A stretch of DNA of 64,000 nt. It comes from Prinsepia uniflora. Lineage: Eukaryota > Streptophyta > Magnoliopsida > Rosales > Rosaceae. The position numbers and the translations under genes are program-made. The notes under the pieces are model-generated. The model was given only the letters and a program-made list of their open reading frames with translations, was not told the DNA's origin and ran no database searches. The number at the start of each line of letters is the position of its first letter. Positions within the stretch are counted from its first letter, which is position 1. The stretch covers positions 5,933,781-5,997,780 of the forward strand of contig CM064866.1 in assembly GCA_032719365.1 (NCBI GenBank), given 5' to 3'. Below are positions 32,865 to 43,744 of the stretch, piece by piece.

Positions 32865-33626
32865 TGTCAGGACCCAACCCTCCTCAGTCAGGACCCGACT
32901 CTAGCACGATATTGTCCACTTTGGGCCTCTTTGCCCTTACCCTCACGATTTTCTTTTTGGGAGCTCATGGTGCAACTTCCCAGGGGGTCACCCATCATGG
33001 AATTTCACCAGCCTCAACTCTCTTTACTTTGGAGTTCCAATCGAATCCAAAGCCACTGAGCTCCCAAAAGGTCTCGTTTAGATCAGAGTTGCACAGCGGC
33101 TCACTCTACCCAACACGATATTGTTCCTTCTAGACTCACTGGGCCAACCAGCCCAGCCCGCAGGGTTTTGTTCTCAGGGAGTTCATGATGCAACTTTCCA
33201 GTGGGCCACCCATCATAGGATTGCACTAGCCTCCACTCGCTTAACTTTGAATTCCCCAGGAATTCAAAGCCAGTAAGCTCCCAGAAAGCCTTACTTAGAT
33301 CAGAGTTGTGCAACGGCCCACCCTATCTAACACGATATTTTCCCGTCTAAACTCACTGGCCGAACCAGCCCAGCCCACAGGATTTTGTTCCCGGGAGCTC
33401 ACGGTGCAACTTCCTAGTGGGTCACCCATCATGGGATTGAACCAGCCTCCACTCGCTTAACTTTGGAGTTCCCCATGAATCCAAAGCTAGTGAGCTCTCA
33501 TAAGGCATCGTACTAGATAGGTGTGTGCCTACACATTGAAGGCACACCACAATTCCCCTCACAGGTCATTCCCCTCGTAGGAATGTGGGATCGTTCACCG
33601 TTCCCCCCAAGACACGGGCTTTTACA
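32865..33626 (-). mobile_element. Cassandra-like LTR with three tandem 5S-rRNA-derived modules, antisense
   Basis: On the plus strand it opens TGTCAGGACCCAACCC and ends GACACGGGCTTTTACA. On the minus strand it therefore runs TGTAAAAGCCCGTGTC...CTGACA and is the family of 54346-56654. Each module, read on the minus strand, has an AAGTTAAGCGAG-type block (5S box A region) and a GATGGGTGACC...CTGGGAAG block (5S box C). The C-box blocks sit at about 32981, 33199 and 33415, giving a unit of about 217 bp repeated three times, where the other copy has one. No clear target duplication: the flanks are gttat and aatat. No coding capacity. Confidence 0.82.
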
Positions 33627-34648
33627 AATATGCATGCATAGTTAAATGATTTACATGATTGATTGCATGATTTGAGTTACAATGGATTACTGATGATTCA
33701 ATATAACTGTTTGTTGGCTTTATGAATTATTTGATCAATTTTTAGGCACAATTTACGAGAATGATGAAAACTATGTTTTGGGCTAGGCCTGGGTTTGAAA
33801 ATGGTGTTTTGACTTGGTTTAAAGTCAAGGGAGGTTGTAAAAGGTTTTGGGATGTAGTCCCTAGACAGTTTTCATTGTGTTTGTGTTGAGTTCCCAGATG
33901 GTAAAAGCTAGGGGTATTTCCCAGATGATTGGAGCTTGGGATATGTGTTTCCCAGGTAGCCGAAACTCGGGGTGTTTCCTAGATGGCTGATGCTCGGGTA
34001 TCTGTGTTCTTAGCCAACCGAAGTTAGCGGTGTGCCTAGACGGTTGATGCTCAGAGTTATTAACTTATTGTTGGTTTTCTACGCGTAGTGCTTATGTGAT
34101 TATGTGATTGATTGTGCACTTGTGAGTAGTGCGAATATTGTGATTTTGTGACCGATGTCTATGTACTTGTGAGTAGTACTATTTGATTCTTGTGCATGAT
34201 ATGTGAGTACTAATGATTGGTACTGTTGATAATGGTCCATGTGATTGACTTGGTGGGTGATTATGTCCAAACATGTTTTCGTGATTTAAGGAAGGGAATT
34301 GTGGGCCATGGGAGTCTTGAAAACTAATATGAATTTATTGGTCCACTGTTTCATGTGTTTTACTCTATGCATGCATGTTTTATAACTAGAGGGAAAAATG
34401 ATTCGTTTTTGAAATGTTTTTTCAAACGATGTTATTTTTATCCACTCACACCTTTTATGTTTTTTATGACCCTTTAGGTCGTGGCACAAAGATCGGGGCT
34501 GATCGAGAGGCAGAGACATGAGTGGGAATCAATGTGATTATCCCTTGTTCGGCAAGTGGTGAGGGTGTTTTCGAAACTTCAGTTGACTTGTCAGAGTGGA
34601 GCAGGACCGAGCACGGTTATCAAAGTCTATTTGGGACGGATCATGTCA
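33627..34648 (+). mobile_element. Family B LTR, 3' portion (second copy)
   Basis: Colinear with 45500-46478 plus 49784-50348: GGGCTAGGCCTGGGTTTGAAA, the cloverleaf-like CCCAGATGGT...GCTTGGG words, GTGCACTTGTGAGTAGTGC units, then the 3' block ending GGACGGATCATGTCA at 34648. With the piece at 31848-32510 and the PBS, it looks like a two-LTR element reduced by deletion to a few hundred bases of internal sequence. Confidence 0.75.
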
Positions 34649-35597
34649 ATATGTTTTATATGACATTTTATTTTGCTAGGCCTAGATGAGAACTTTTAAA
34701 ATGCTAAAAGATTATGTATCAAAATGTAAATTATGATAGCAAGAAATGCAATACAAATAAGTAGAAAAATTTGTAAGTACTTGAGCAATTGCAAAGATAC
34801 CACATTCACCATAGAAGTCTAATTAATTAAGAAAACCACTAGATAAGATAATATTAAATAACATCTATCAAATAGTACGTTTTTTTTTCAAATCCCTCTA
34901 CATGCAATGTGTTGATGCACGAAATGTGACAACTTAAGGAGCGAATGCTACTCTGGCACGTGCCCTTGAATAGACCTGAAAAAGAGGAAGGCCGATTGGT
35001 CTGTTAGAGTATAGGCACCGGTGTGGTACCAACCCAAGGGTACTCTGACACCCAAGTTAGTGGTCGGTCTGAGATGTAAAGGGAGTGGTAAATAACGTAG
35101 TGTAAAGTGGTTATGAATAGTAAATATTAAGTTACCTTTATATTACAAATGGACCATTTTGTATGGGTATAGTGAGCATAATAAATACATTCTCCCGATG
35201 TGGAACAAATGTCAGCTTCTATGGGACCGACACGTGGAAGGTGGGAGCTATCCACGTGTCGGCATTGGCCAGACCCTACTAAGGTTTGCTCATTGAGTGG
35301 GTCTGGACCCATTTGGGCTTGTGGAGATGTACTGGGTGGAAAAACTGGTCCTTCGGGTCGATCTGGGCTGATGTGCCGACCAACAGAGGGCTGGGCCTCC
35401 AGACTCGGCCAGTGGCAAGGTGCTGTTAGAGGGCTGGGCCTATTGGTCGATCTGGCTAGACGCGGCGACCGACAGGGGGCTGGGCCTCCAAAGTTGGTCT
35501 AGGATTTTTGGTCGATATGGTCCTTGGGTCGGTCTGAGCCGATATGATATGACCACAATGCATCTAATTAATCATCTCAAATCTTTCCATCTAATGT
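34649..35597. other. Unassigned repeat-like sequence
   Basis: No gene is seen. 35340-35530 has GC-rich words repeated with variation (GGTCGATCTGG, GGGCTGGGCCT, GGTCGGTCTGAGCC), the style of an LTR, but borders and family could not be fixed. Confidence 0.4.
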
Positions 35598-37410
35598 TGT
35601 AACGACCCGTCCCGAATTTCCGGGATTAGATTAGTGACTAATCTTGATTAGTGAGGTTGAACGGTGGTTAGTAGGGCGGAATCGGACAAATTGTGCAAAA
35701 TGACTGTTTTGCCCTTGGTCGTGGGCAAAATGTTGACTTTTTGATCGGGGCGGTCAAACGGACTTTGACCGATGACCGTGACGTAGTTCGGGGACGTCAC
35801 GAGTTCATAGACAGGTGGCACGTTCGATTCCGACATTCGTAGAGAAAGTTATGATGTTCAGAAGTTGAGGGGTATTTTGGTAATTTGGCATACTAGGGGC
35901 CAAATGTTGACTTTTTGACCGGGAGGTCCGATGGATGAGGGCCAAGGACCGTTACGAAGGTATCGTCGATACGAATCCAATGACAGGCGGCATGCCGAAA
36001 TCGGAGATTCGACGACGACGTTATGGTCAAGGAAACGAATTTACGAACCGAGGCTCAGATTAAAATAATAATATAATAATGAATAGTGACCGTTGACTGT
36101 GCACATCCGGATGAGTGACAAGTGTCACCCATCCCTTGTTTCCAGCTCCATGTTTCCCTCCCAACACTATCATTACAACATCATCATTCCTCATCCATCA
36201 TTCCCCTTCCTTTTCTTTGATTTTTTCTTCAAACCGTGCACAAATTGGGGGAGGATTGAACTGGGAGAATTGGCTCCCTTCCTCTGCCGTTCCTGAGAGA
36301 AAAATGAGAGACTAAGATGATTGAATTAACGGGGAAACACGAGGGGTTGTGAGAGTACTGAATTTTGGATTTTGGATTTTGGGAAAATTGGGGGGGGGGG
36401 GGGGGAATTCGAAATGGAAGAATTAGGCCGTGAGGATCGAATTGGAGATTACCTTCAGCTTCCTGGGATCACAACGATCAGAATCGTCGAAGAAACGAGA
36501 AGAATTGGTGCTGTTTTGGCTCTAATCACACTTGGTGACAGAGGAGGAAATTCGACCTTGAGTCGTGAAGTTGGAGGCTTCGATGGACGAAATTGAGGTG
36601 GGGAAACTACTTCTCATGATCCCACGATGCTTCTGGGTTCATCAATTAAAAGAAAACGGTCGTGGTTGACGAAACTCCATGGTTGCACAGTGGACGGTGT
36701 TCGAGCTTGAGTCATGATCATTTAGTGATCAAACGACGAAATTGATGTGGGGGAATTGTTCCTCATGGTCCATTGATGCTTCTGGATGCATCAATTGGAA
36801 GAAACCTGCAGCCATTGAAGGAATCCCATGATTGAACAGTGACCGGAGTGTTCTTCGTGTTCATCGTGGAATCGATGGAATCTGGGTAAGTGTTCGTGTA
36901 ATTGAGTTTACAGAACTTAAATTAGACTTAAAACGAAACTAACTGAATGCTCAATTGAAGGAATTAAGGCTGAATTGATGGACATTGGACCGGGTTGTAT
37001 TGCGGGTAAATTGGACCCGTTTACCAGAGATACGGGTTGGGCTGGTGACACTGTAGCTGGCGCGTGGGTTTCACGCGCAGCCATTCACGGCGGCGCGTGA
37101 CGGCGCGTGGTGAGTTTTCTGGGGAAGTGTTCAACAGGTGTTTTACTATACTCAATGTAACGAACATTTTTGGTATTGGTTTCGAGTTAATCGGACATCA
37201 TATCGATATTGTTTCGAGGGTCCGAAGGTTTAGGTTATGTTTTAAATTAATATTTAATTCCCAAAAAATTGTGGGAAATTGATATGATATTCTTAGAGTC
37301 ATTGGTGACCCTTCATGATGTTTTTGAACAGGATTCGAGATTCCTGGAAAGCGTCGGAAATTACGGAAACACGTGCAGCTTGGAAAACGAACGGCTTGGA
37401 CGGTGCGTGC
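35598..37410 (+). mobile_element. Family B LTR, 5' portion, truncated
   Basis: It starts TGTAACGACCCGTCCCGAATTT. It stays colinear with 43745-45440 through GTTGACTTTTTGATCGGGGC, the GACGTCACGAGTTCATAGAC block, the GC-rich island (about 37052-37109), TGTAACGAACATTTTTGG and CACGTGCAGC. It breaks off at about 37410, just before the position where its relatives read GTGAGTGGACTTTG. A G-run of 16 is at 36390-36405. The frames in it are spurious. Confidence 0.82.
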
Positions 37411-37690
37411 GAGCATTGGTAGGCTGGCTCACATTCAATGTGACTCTTGCTAGTACCATAAATATTCTTGCTACGCGTCAAGAGTCCGTCGAAGGTGTTT
37501 AGAAGCTTTGTTGGAGCGGGTGTACAACTGGAGCCACGTGGTGGGCGGAGATTGGCTGAACAGTCGACGGGGATTTGGAGGTGACTGAGTACACCTGCGG
37601 ACGTGACTAGTGAGCATTGGTAGGCTAGATCACATTCACTGTGACTCTTGCTAGTACCACAACTATGCTTACTATGCGTCAAGGTGCCGA
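37411..37690. repeat. Direct repeat of about 70 bp, 199 bp apart
   Basis: GAGCATTGGTAGGCTGGCTC at 37412 recurs as GAGCATTGGTAGGCTAGATC at 37611, and each continues with TGTGACTCTTGCTAGTACCA and ...TGCGTCAAG. It lies between the broken family B LTR and the extra ORF of the Tat element and is probably part of that element's 3' non-coding region. Confidence 0.65.
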
Positions 37691-37759
37691 GAGACCCAGC
37701 AAACTCGCTTTGTGGGAGAGTGGCGGTTCTCGTAGCCTAAGTCCATTCCGAGGGAAAGA

Positions 37760-39456
37760 TATGGAGTTTGAGAAGCCTGAAGACTTCAAGGAGTAGAAGG
37801 CTCGCAATCAAATTGCCTTTCCAGACGACGTTTTTGTGGAGTTTGGTGACAGATGTTCTTCCATGAAGGCTCTTAAGCATGGAAGAGGAAAAAACCCTGT
37901 CAGCGGTTAGTGGACTAAATTCCACCCTTTGACTATTGGGTGGGGTTTCAAGTTCCCGTTCTTGAAGTTCTTCTCCAAGATTATTGGCCGGATGGGATGC
38001 ATCCCTGCTCAATTGGGCGTCGATGCTTATCGACACATCATGTGCTTCGAGAAGCTGAACAAGTTCTTTGGCCTGGGACTCACTGAAGATGAATTCTGGC
38101 ATTGCTATTCCGTGTCGCACAACGGAATTACCGGAGGTCGGCTTTCTCGAGTCTTACCCAAAGTGGAGCTATTTTTGAGGACGGAGTTTGATGACAACAC
38201 GTACAGATTCAACTGTATCGAAGTCGGTGGTGCATGGGACAAACACTCCTCCCCGGACTTGAGGATTGCCTCGCACTTCCGCTTATTTGATGAGCTGTAT
38301 AGCGGGTTTGGAGGTCATCCTGATCTCAAAAAGATCGACATAGCCCTGAAAATTCCTCTAGAGCTCCGAGACATGAGCTGGCTACTCTCTCCACTTAGAG
38401 ATATGAATGGCGAGAGGCCTTCGGACATCCTAATCAAGGAGTGGTTGAGTGCTCCATTGCGGTTGAAAAAACCTGTTATCCAGAAGAGGAACGATAAGCA
38501 AGGACCATTGGTTCTTTGAAGAAAAAACATGCTGAGTAGGTTCTTTCCAAGCCCGACCGTTCTAGTCCTGCAGAGTCATCTAGCAAGCGTAATACTTCAG
38601 ACGGTCCCTATGAGGGTGCAACCAAACAACTTAAGAAGCTGAAGGTGATTCCCACCTCCCACTACCTGGCTCATCAAGCGTTGAGAGATGAAGGCCCAGA
38701 TCGAATAGTGGGGGAGACACGGTCGTCATCCAGAACTCCTGTTGTGATAGGTGCCCCCATCCTAGCAGAGGACAGTCAAAAAACTGTTCCGCAAGGGGCT
38801 TATGACAAGGTAGTCCGAGACCTTAGGATTGCGAAAGCTGGGGCCCACAAGTTGGTTGACATGCTTCGTGGAAATGTTGGTTCGGAAGATGAAAATGAGC
38901 GAATGAAGAGCGAATGCAAACTCCTTCGAGAAGCCCGAGACCACTTTAGACGGAACAACGAAGTTTTGGTCGGAAGAATCCATACATTGGATGTCAAAGT
39001 GGGCAAGCTGGAGACGAGTCGTGCAGAGAGGATGCTGATAGAAAAGGAGCGAGATACTGGTCAAGACGAGCTCTCCTTGCTGCGCAGAAATTTGCAGGAC
39101 TCAGAAGAAACAATCAGACTTTTGGAGGTGGAGATCTAGAGTCTGAAGGTGTGAAGGCTCCCGGGACACGACCATTTACTGTCATCGCATGCCCCCACAA
39201 CTTTGTGCCAAAGACCCACTGAGGCACAAAAGTTGGACATGGCAAGTTACAGCGGGGTCACCACCAAAGAGCGGGAACCAGAGTTGGAGCAAGAGTTTGA
39301 GCCTGTTCTGATACCTGACCCAGAGCCCGAGACCGAGACCAGGAAGGAAGCTGCCCCTGAGACTGCTTATTCATTGTTTAACGACGCTTCCCTACTTTCA
39401 GTAGAAGAGTGGGAAGAGTTTAGAAAAGCAATGGGATTTGAAGACTCGCCTCCATA
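37760..39456 (+). pseudogene. Extra (antisense) ORF of the Tat element, plant mobile-domain-like
   Basis: The plus-strand codons read FEKPEDFKE, FPDDVFVEFGDRCSSMKAL and WTKFHPLTIGWGFKFPFLKF, then GCIPAQLGVDAYRHIMCF and YSVSHNGITGG. This matches the large plant family annotated as putative gypsy-type transposon/plant mobile domain proteins (Transposase_28-like). Residues encoded by 38645-39139 form a likely coiled coil (heptad-rich ERMKSECKLLREARDHFRR), and 39203-39456 encode an acidic Glu/Pro tail (EREPELEQEFEPVLIPDPEP). Stops occur at about 37792, 37908, 38517 and 39137, with frame changes, so it is a pseudogene. It is on the strand opposite gag-pol and converges on it. The function in these elements is not established. 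Confidence 0.75.
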
Positions 39457-39764
39457 GTTCCTTTACATGTGTATATTGGCTATTGCTTGTGTATTTATGC
39501 ATTGAACAACTGGTGTGAGCAATCGTCATGTGATTTGCCAAACACCCTCCAAATGAATAAATAAGAAAATTCACTTAAGCTGAATTGTTGGAACGCAAGT
39601 GTTATCTTTTTGTTTATGCTATGTGTCGAAGCGAACACTTTTAAATTCTTGTCAATGTATTGGTATGAGCTCATTCATATGCCTCTACTGCAACCATGTG
39701 TGTATAACAGTGAGTTCTAAATAACTTGTGACATTTAGATGATTAAGTCTTTGGTATGATGCCT

Positions 39765-39985
39765 TCAGGGAAGGGTTTGTGCTTCTTAAGAGAAGGCTTG
39801 AAGTGCTTCAATGAAGAAGTCTTAGGGTGCTTCCTAAGAGGAAGGCTTGAGGTGCTTCATGAAGGAAGGCTTTGTGTGTTTCCTGGTGGAAGGATTTGTG
39901 TGCTTCCTGGTGGAAGGCTTTGGATGCTTCCCGGAGGAAGGCTTTGGTTGCTTCCCGGACGAAGGCTTGAGTTTTTCCTGGGGGA
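39765..39985 (+). repeat. 24-bp minisatellite, about nine copies
   Basis: The unit is like GAAGGCTTTGTGTGCTTCCTGGTG; adjacent copies differ at a few positions (for example GAAGGCTTTGGATGCTTCCCGGAG). The 24-bp period keeps a reading frame open through the array with an 8-residue repeat of the EGFVCFLV type, which looks incidental. It lies exactly between the 3' end of the extra ORF and the 3' end of pol, which converge here. Confidence 0.9.
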
Positions 39986-40043
39986 ATAAAGTCTTTATTT
40001 GGCACCAAACAATGACTAGCTTATCTTTGAGCTCTAGTTTTCA

Positions 40044-41324
40044 TTACACATAATATTTTCGGAGGTGATGAGCGTTCATGGAACCACTCACTAAATTTCT
40101 GTCCATGGTCTCCAAGGTATAGCTTCCTTTTCCGCCTACTTGGTAGATTCGGTAAGGTCCTTCCCATGGGGACTTGAGTTTTTGAGACCCTGGACGATTG
40201 GGTGCTGCAAACTTTTTCTTGAGAACAAGGTCACCTGGGAGAAAGTGCCGGAGTCGGGCCTTCTTGTTGTAGGAGCTTCTCACTTGCTGCTGGTAGCTGG
40301 AGATGCGCTTCACCATTTGCTTTCTTAATTCCTCGCTGAGGTCAAGTGAAGTTCTTAGAGCGATGGAGTTGACTACTGGATCATCGAGCTCGGTAAAGGG
40401 TGCTGGGACAACAATATGTGGAGGAATGACTGCGTCAGTGCCGTATGCAAGGGTGAATGGAGACTTTCCTGTTGCACGACATGGAGTGGTACGGTACGCC
40501 CAGAGCATGCCATCCAACTCCTCCTCCCACAAGCCTTTCTTATCATCGAGTCGCTTCTTGATACAGTCAAGGATCGTCTTGTTTGAAGCTTCTGCCTGGC
40601 CATTACCCTAGGGGTAATATGCAGTTGAAGTGAAATGCTTGATCTTCCAAGACTCAAAGAACTCGTTGATTATGGCGCCAGTGAACTGAGTCCCATTGTC
40701 AGTTAGAATGACCGTGGGGAGCCCAAACCGGCAGATAATCTTGCTCCAGATGAACTTTTGGACATCAGCTTGAGTTATGGTGGCCAAGGCCTTTGCCTCC
40801 ACCCATTTAGTGAAGTAGTCAGTGGCAACAATCAAATACTTCTTGCTTGGGATTGGAGTGCTTGGGAGTGGTCCAATGATGTCAAGTCCCCATTGCATGA
40901 ATGGCCAAGCGCTTACCTGTGCATGCAACTCTTCTGGTGGTGCCAATTGGTTAGGCTTGAACCTTTGACATTTGTCGCACTTCTGGGCATGTTGCAGAGC
41001 TTCCTGGCGTAGAGTAGGCCAGTAAAATCTTGCACTAAGCGTATTTTGAGCAAGCAATCTTCCACCGGAATGATTTCCACAATGTCCTTTGTGAACCTCA
41101 GCCAAGACTTTCAACGTTTCTGGATGCTTCCAGCATAACAAGTTTGGACCTGTGAAGCTCTTTCGAAAGAGTCGGCCTTTATCGACATAGTATCGCGCAG
41201 CTTTCATCTGGACTTTGCGGGCCTCTAATCGTTTATCAGGCAATATTTCATGCCCTAGATAGTTGATAAAAGGATCTTCCCAGCTTGGAGATGAACCAAT
41301 ATGTCTCACTTCAATCTCCCTCAT
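40044..41324 (-). pseudogene. pol: Tat integrase domain, one nonsense codon
   Basis: The minus strand begins MREIEVRHIGSSPSWEDPF. The zinc-binding HHCC region follows (VHKGHCGNHSGGRLLA ... CDKCQRF). The DDE core comes next: WGLDIIGPLP, then TDNGTQFTG, then YYP, a stop, and GNGQAEASNK. The stop is TAG at about 40608-40610, where the family has Gln in YYPQGNGQAE, so a single C-to-T change is implied. Downstream are RTTPCRATGKSPFTLAYGTDAV and a C-terminal basic region ending LRKYYV. The enzyme would insert element cDNA into host chromosomes. Confidence 0.9.
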
Positions 41325-41339
41325 ATCAATACTCCTCCG

Positions 41340-41930
41340 CTAGAGATACTCAATCAGGATTGAGCGCTTGAAACAAAAGTCAAGTGATGACGCTAGATTG
41401 GCCAATGCATCTGCTTTTGTATTTTCTGCTCGTGGAAGTTGATGAAAAGTAAAAACCGAGAAAAAGGCAAGCATTTCCTGGACCTTGTTATTATATCTGA
41501 GCATCCTTGCATCGCGTGTAGCATATTCACCGATCGATTGGTTAGTGATCAATTGTGAATCCGAATGAATAGCAAGGCGTTTGACTCCCAACTCTTTGGC
41601 AAGTATGAGCCCGCAAATCAAAGCTTCATACTCCGCTTTATTGTTGGAGGCTTTGAATCCGAACTGTACTACTTGCTCCATTATTGAGCCATCAGGAGTG
41701 ATAAGGACAATCCCTGCTCCTGCCCCCTTCTGGTTCGAGGAGCCATCAACAAAGAGCTTCCATAGATGATTGGAAGTCGAGGGCCGTAGGGAAGAGGAAC
41801 TGTCTCCTTGCTCCCGTGGCAAAGAAGTGTCAGCGGCCCTGGGGGCATTGCCAAGCTTATTTCCTCCTTCCAGTGATGCTGGTGTGAACTTCACAACAAA
41901 ATCCGCTTTCGTGGACGATAGAGCATATCA
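41340..41930 (-). pseudogene. pol: Tat RNase H domain (archaeal-type)
   Basis: LWKLFVDGSSNQKGAGAGIV, NNKAEYEALICGL, AIHSDSQL and NTKADALANLAS supply the D-E-D-D residues of RNase H. A stand-alone RNase H of this kind between RT and integrase is a known trait of the Tat lineage. Just upstream (41905-41945) the frame changes between WAIE and ADFVVKFTPASLEGG, and a linker is partly lost. No stop lies within the domain itself. Confidence 0.88.
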
Positions 41931-41937
41931 TGTGACT

Positions 41938-43390
41938 CTACTCGATGGCCCATTTCATTACCCGTGTCGATGCATCGGGTGCATGAAGTAACGAACGGAG
42001 AGGATATTCGGTCATGACGATCACCCGATGAGCTTGAAAGTATGGCCTCAACTTCTTTGTTGTAACCAGTAATGCCAGAATCATCTTTTCAAATTTTGGA
42101 TATCGTGTCTCAGCATCAAGAAGGGCTTTGGATGTGTAGAACACAGGAAGTTGAATCCCATTCTCTTCCCGGATAAGTGCAGAGCTTACAGCAACGTCAG
42201 AGACCCCCAGATATAGGAATAAGTCCTCGTTATCTCTGGGTTTTGATAGCAGTGGTGGAGATGTCAAGTAGTCCTTGAGATCTTGAAATGCTTTCTCACA
42301 ACCTTCATCCCACTTATCCCTGGATGCCTTCTTTACTGCTTGGAAGAAAGGTCGACACTGGTCAGTTGATTTGGACAGGAACCTGTTCAATGCTGCTGCT
42401 CGTCCAGTGAGACTTTGAATCTCCTTCAGACTTGATGAGGACTTCATCTCGAGTATTGCCTTGATTTGCTTCAGATTTGCTTCGATCCCACGCTGAGTCA
42501 CAAGGTATCCCAAGAACTTCCCTGCTGACACTCCAAAAGTACACTTCAGAGGGTTGAGCTTCATTTTGTACTTCTTCAGCAAGTTAAAGGTTTCTCGCAA
42601 GTTGGCGATATGATCCCTTCGTTTTTCTCCTTTGACCATGATGTCATCCACATAGACCTCTATGATTTTTCCAATGAGATCTTTGAACATCCGATTGACG
42701 AGTCTCTGGTACGTTGCTCCCGCATTCTTGAGGCCAAATGGCATGACCTTGTAGCAGTACACACCTCGTTCGAAGACGAAGGCAGTTTTTTCCTTGTCTT
42801 TTTTCACACATGAAAATCTGATTATAGCCCGAGTATGCATCCAGGAAGCTTAGCAGCTCGTTCCCTGCAGTTGAGTCCACCAAAAGATCGATTCTGGGCA
42901 GAGGGTAGTGATCCTTTGGGCACGCAAGATTGAGATCGGTGTAATCAACACAAACTCTCCACTGCCTAACTTCCTTTTTCTTGACAAGCACGACATTTTC
43001 TAGCCATTCAGAGTGCGGAGCTTCTTCAATGGATCCAGCCACGACTAACTTGTCAATCTCCTCTTGGATGATAGCAATTTTCTCGGGGGAAAAATTGTGT
43101 CTTTTTTGCTTGACCGGCTCGTGGTGGGGATTGACGTGTAGCTTGTGGCTAGCGATGGCAGGATCAATCCCTGGCATGTCAGACGGAGACCAAGCAAAAA
43201 CTTCTTTCTCCTCACGCAGGAAGGCTATGAGTTCTTCCCTTTCTGTGTCACTTAATCGGGCGCCGATGCGTGCCTCTTGCTCAGGATACTGAGGGTTAAG
43301 TTGAATGAGGATGACGTCATCCTTCGGCTGCCATCCTTCCGGAGTTGGTGGTTCCTCATGAATGTCAGGATCTTGACCTGTGATTAGTTG
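41938..43390 (-). pseudogene. pol: Tat reverse transcriptase with connection RNase H region
   Basis: It reads ARIGARLSDTERE-type linker sequence, then MPGIDPAIASHKLHVNP and VKQKRHNFSPEKIAIIQEEI. The RT motifs follow: WRVCVDYTDLNLACPKDHYP, LLSFLDAYSGYNQI, then VMPFGLKNAGATYQRLVN, the catalytic box EVYVDDIMVK and GKFLGYLVTQRGIEAN. ALYRFL-type (AALNRFLSKS) and PVFYTSKALLDAE..YP mark the connection region. A frameshift near 42815, within GYNQIFMCEK, separates the two halves; the YVDD box is intact. The enzyme would copy the element RNA into DNA. Confidence 0.92.
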
Positions 43391-43739
43391 CTATTTGGGA
43401 GATGAAGAAGAAAGCTTGCCCCCAATGGATGATCCTGCTTGGGGAACAAACTTTGCCTCCTTGACCTTCTTTAGCCCTTCGGCGAGGCACCGTCGAGCCA
43501 TCGTCTGATCACCCTTGATCTCCCCGATTCCACCTCCGGGAATAGGGAACCTAATCTTTTGGTAAAGGCTTGATGTGGTTGCGATGATTTTGTGAAGCCA
43601 TGACCTTTCCAGGATTCCATTGTATGGAGAGTACTTGTCCATGATGTAAAAAGTCTGGGATGTGACAACGGGATCCGAATGTACATCCAGCTGGAGAGTA
43701 CCTACGGTCATACTGGTTGACCCATTGAAACCTCAGAGA
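43391..43739 (-). pseudogene. pol: Tat protease-RT linker, part after the insertion
   Basis: MTVGTLQLDVHSDPVVTSQT, YNGILERSWLHKIIATTSSL and YQKIRFPIPGGGIGEIKGDQ are the conserved stretch after the protease active site in Tat polyproteins. The codons directly upstream (GFNGSTS) stop at the gagac duplication at 43740-43744 and the protein continues at 50353 on the far side of the inserted LTR complex. Confidence 0.85.
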
Positions 43740-43744
43740 GAGAC

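Noticed and set aside
37929..38519. Stand-alone host gene for a plant mobile-domain protein
   Set aside because: Position, orientation and decay match the extra ORF of the surrounding Tat element, with stops on both sides.
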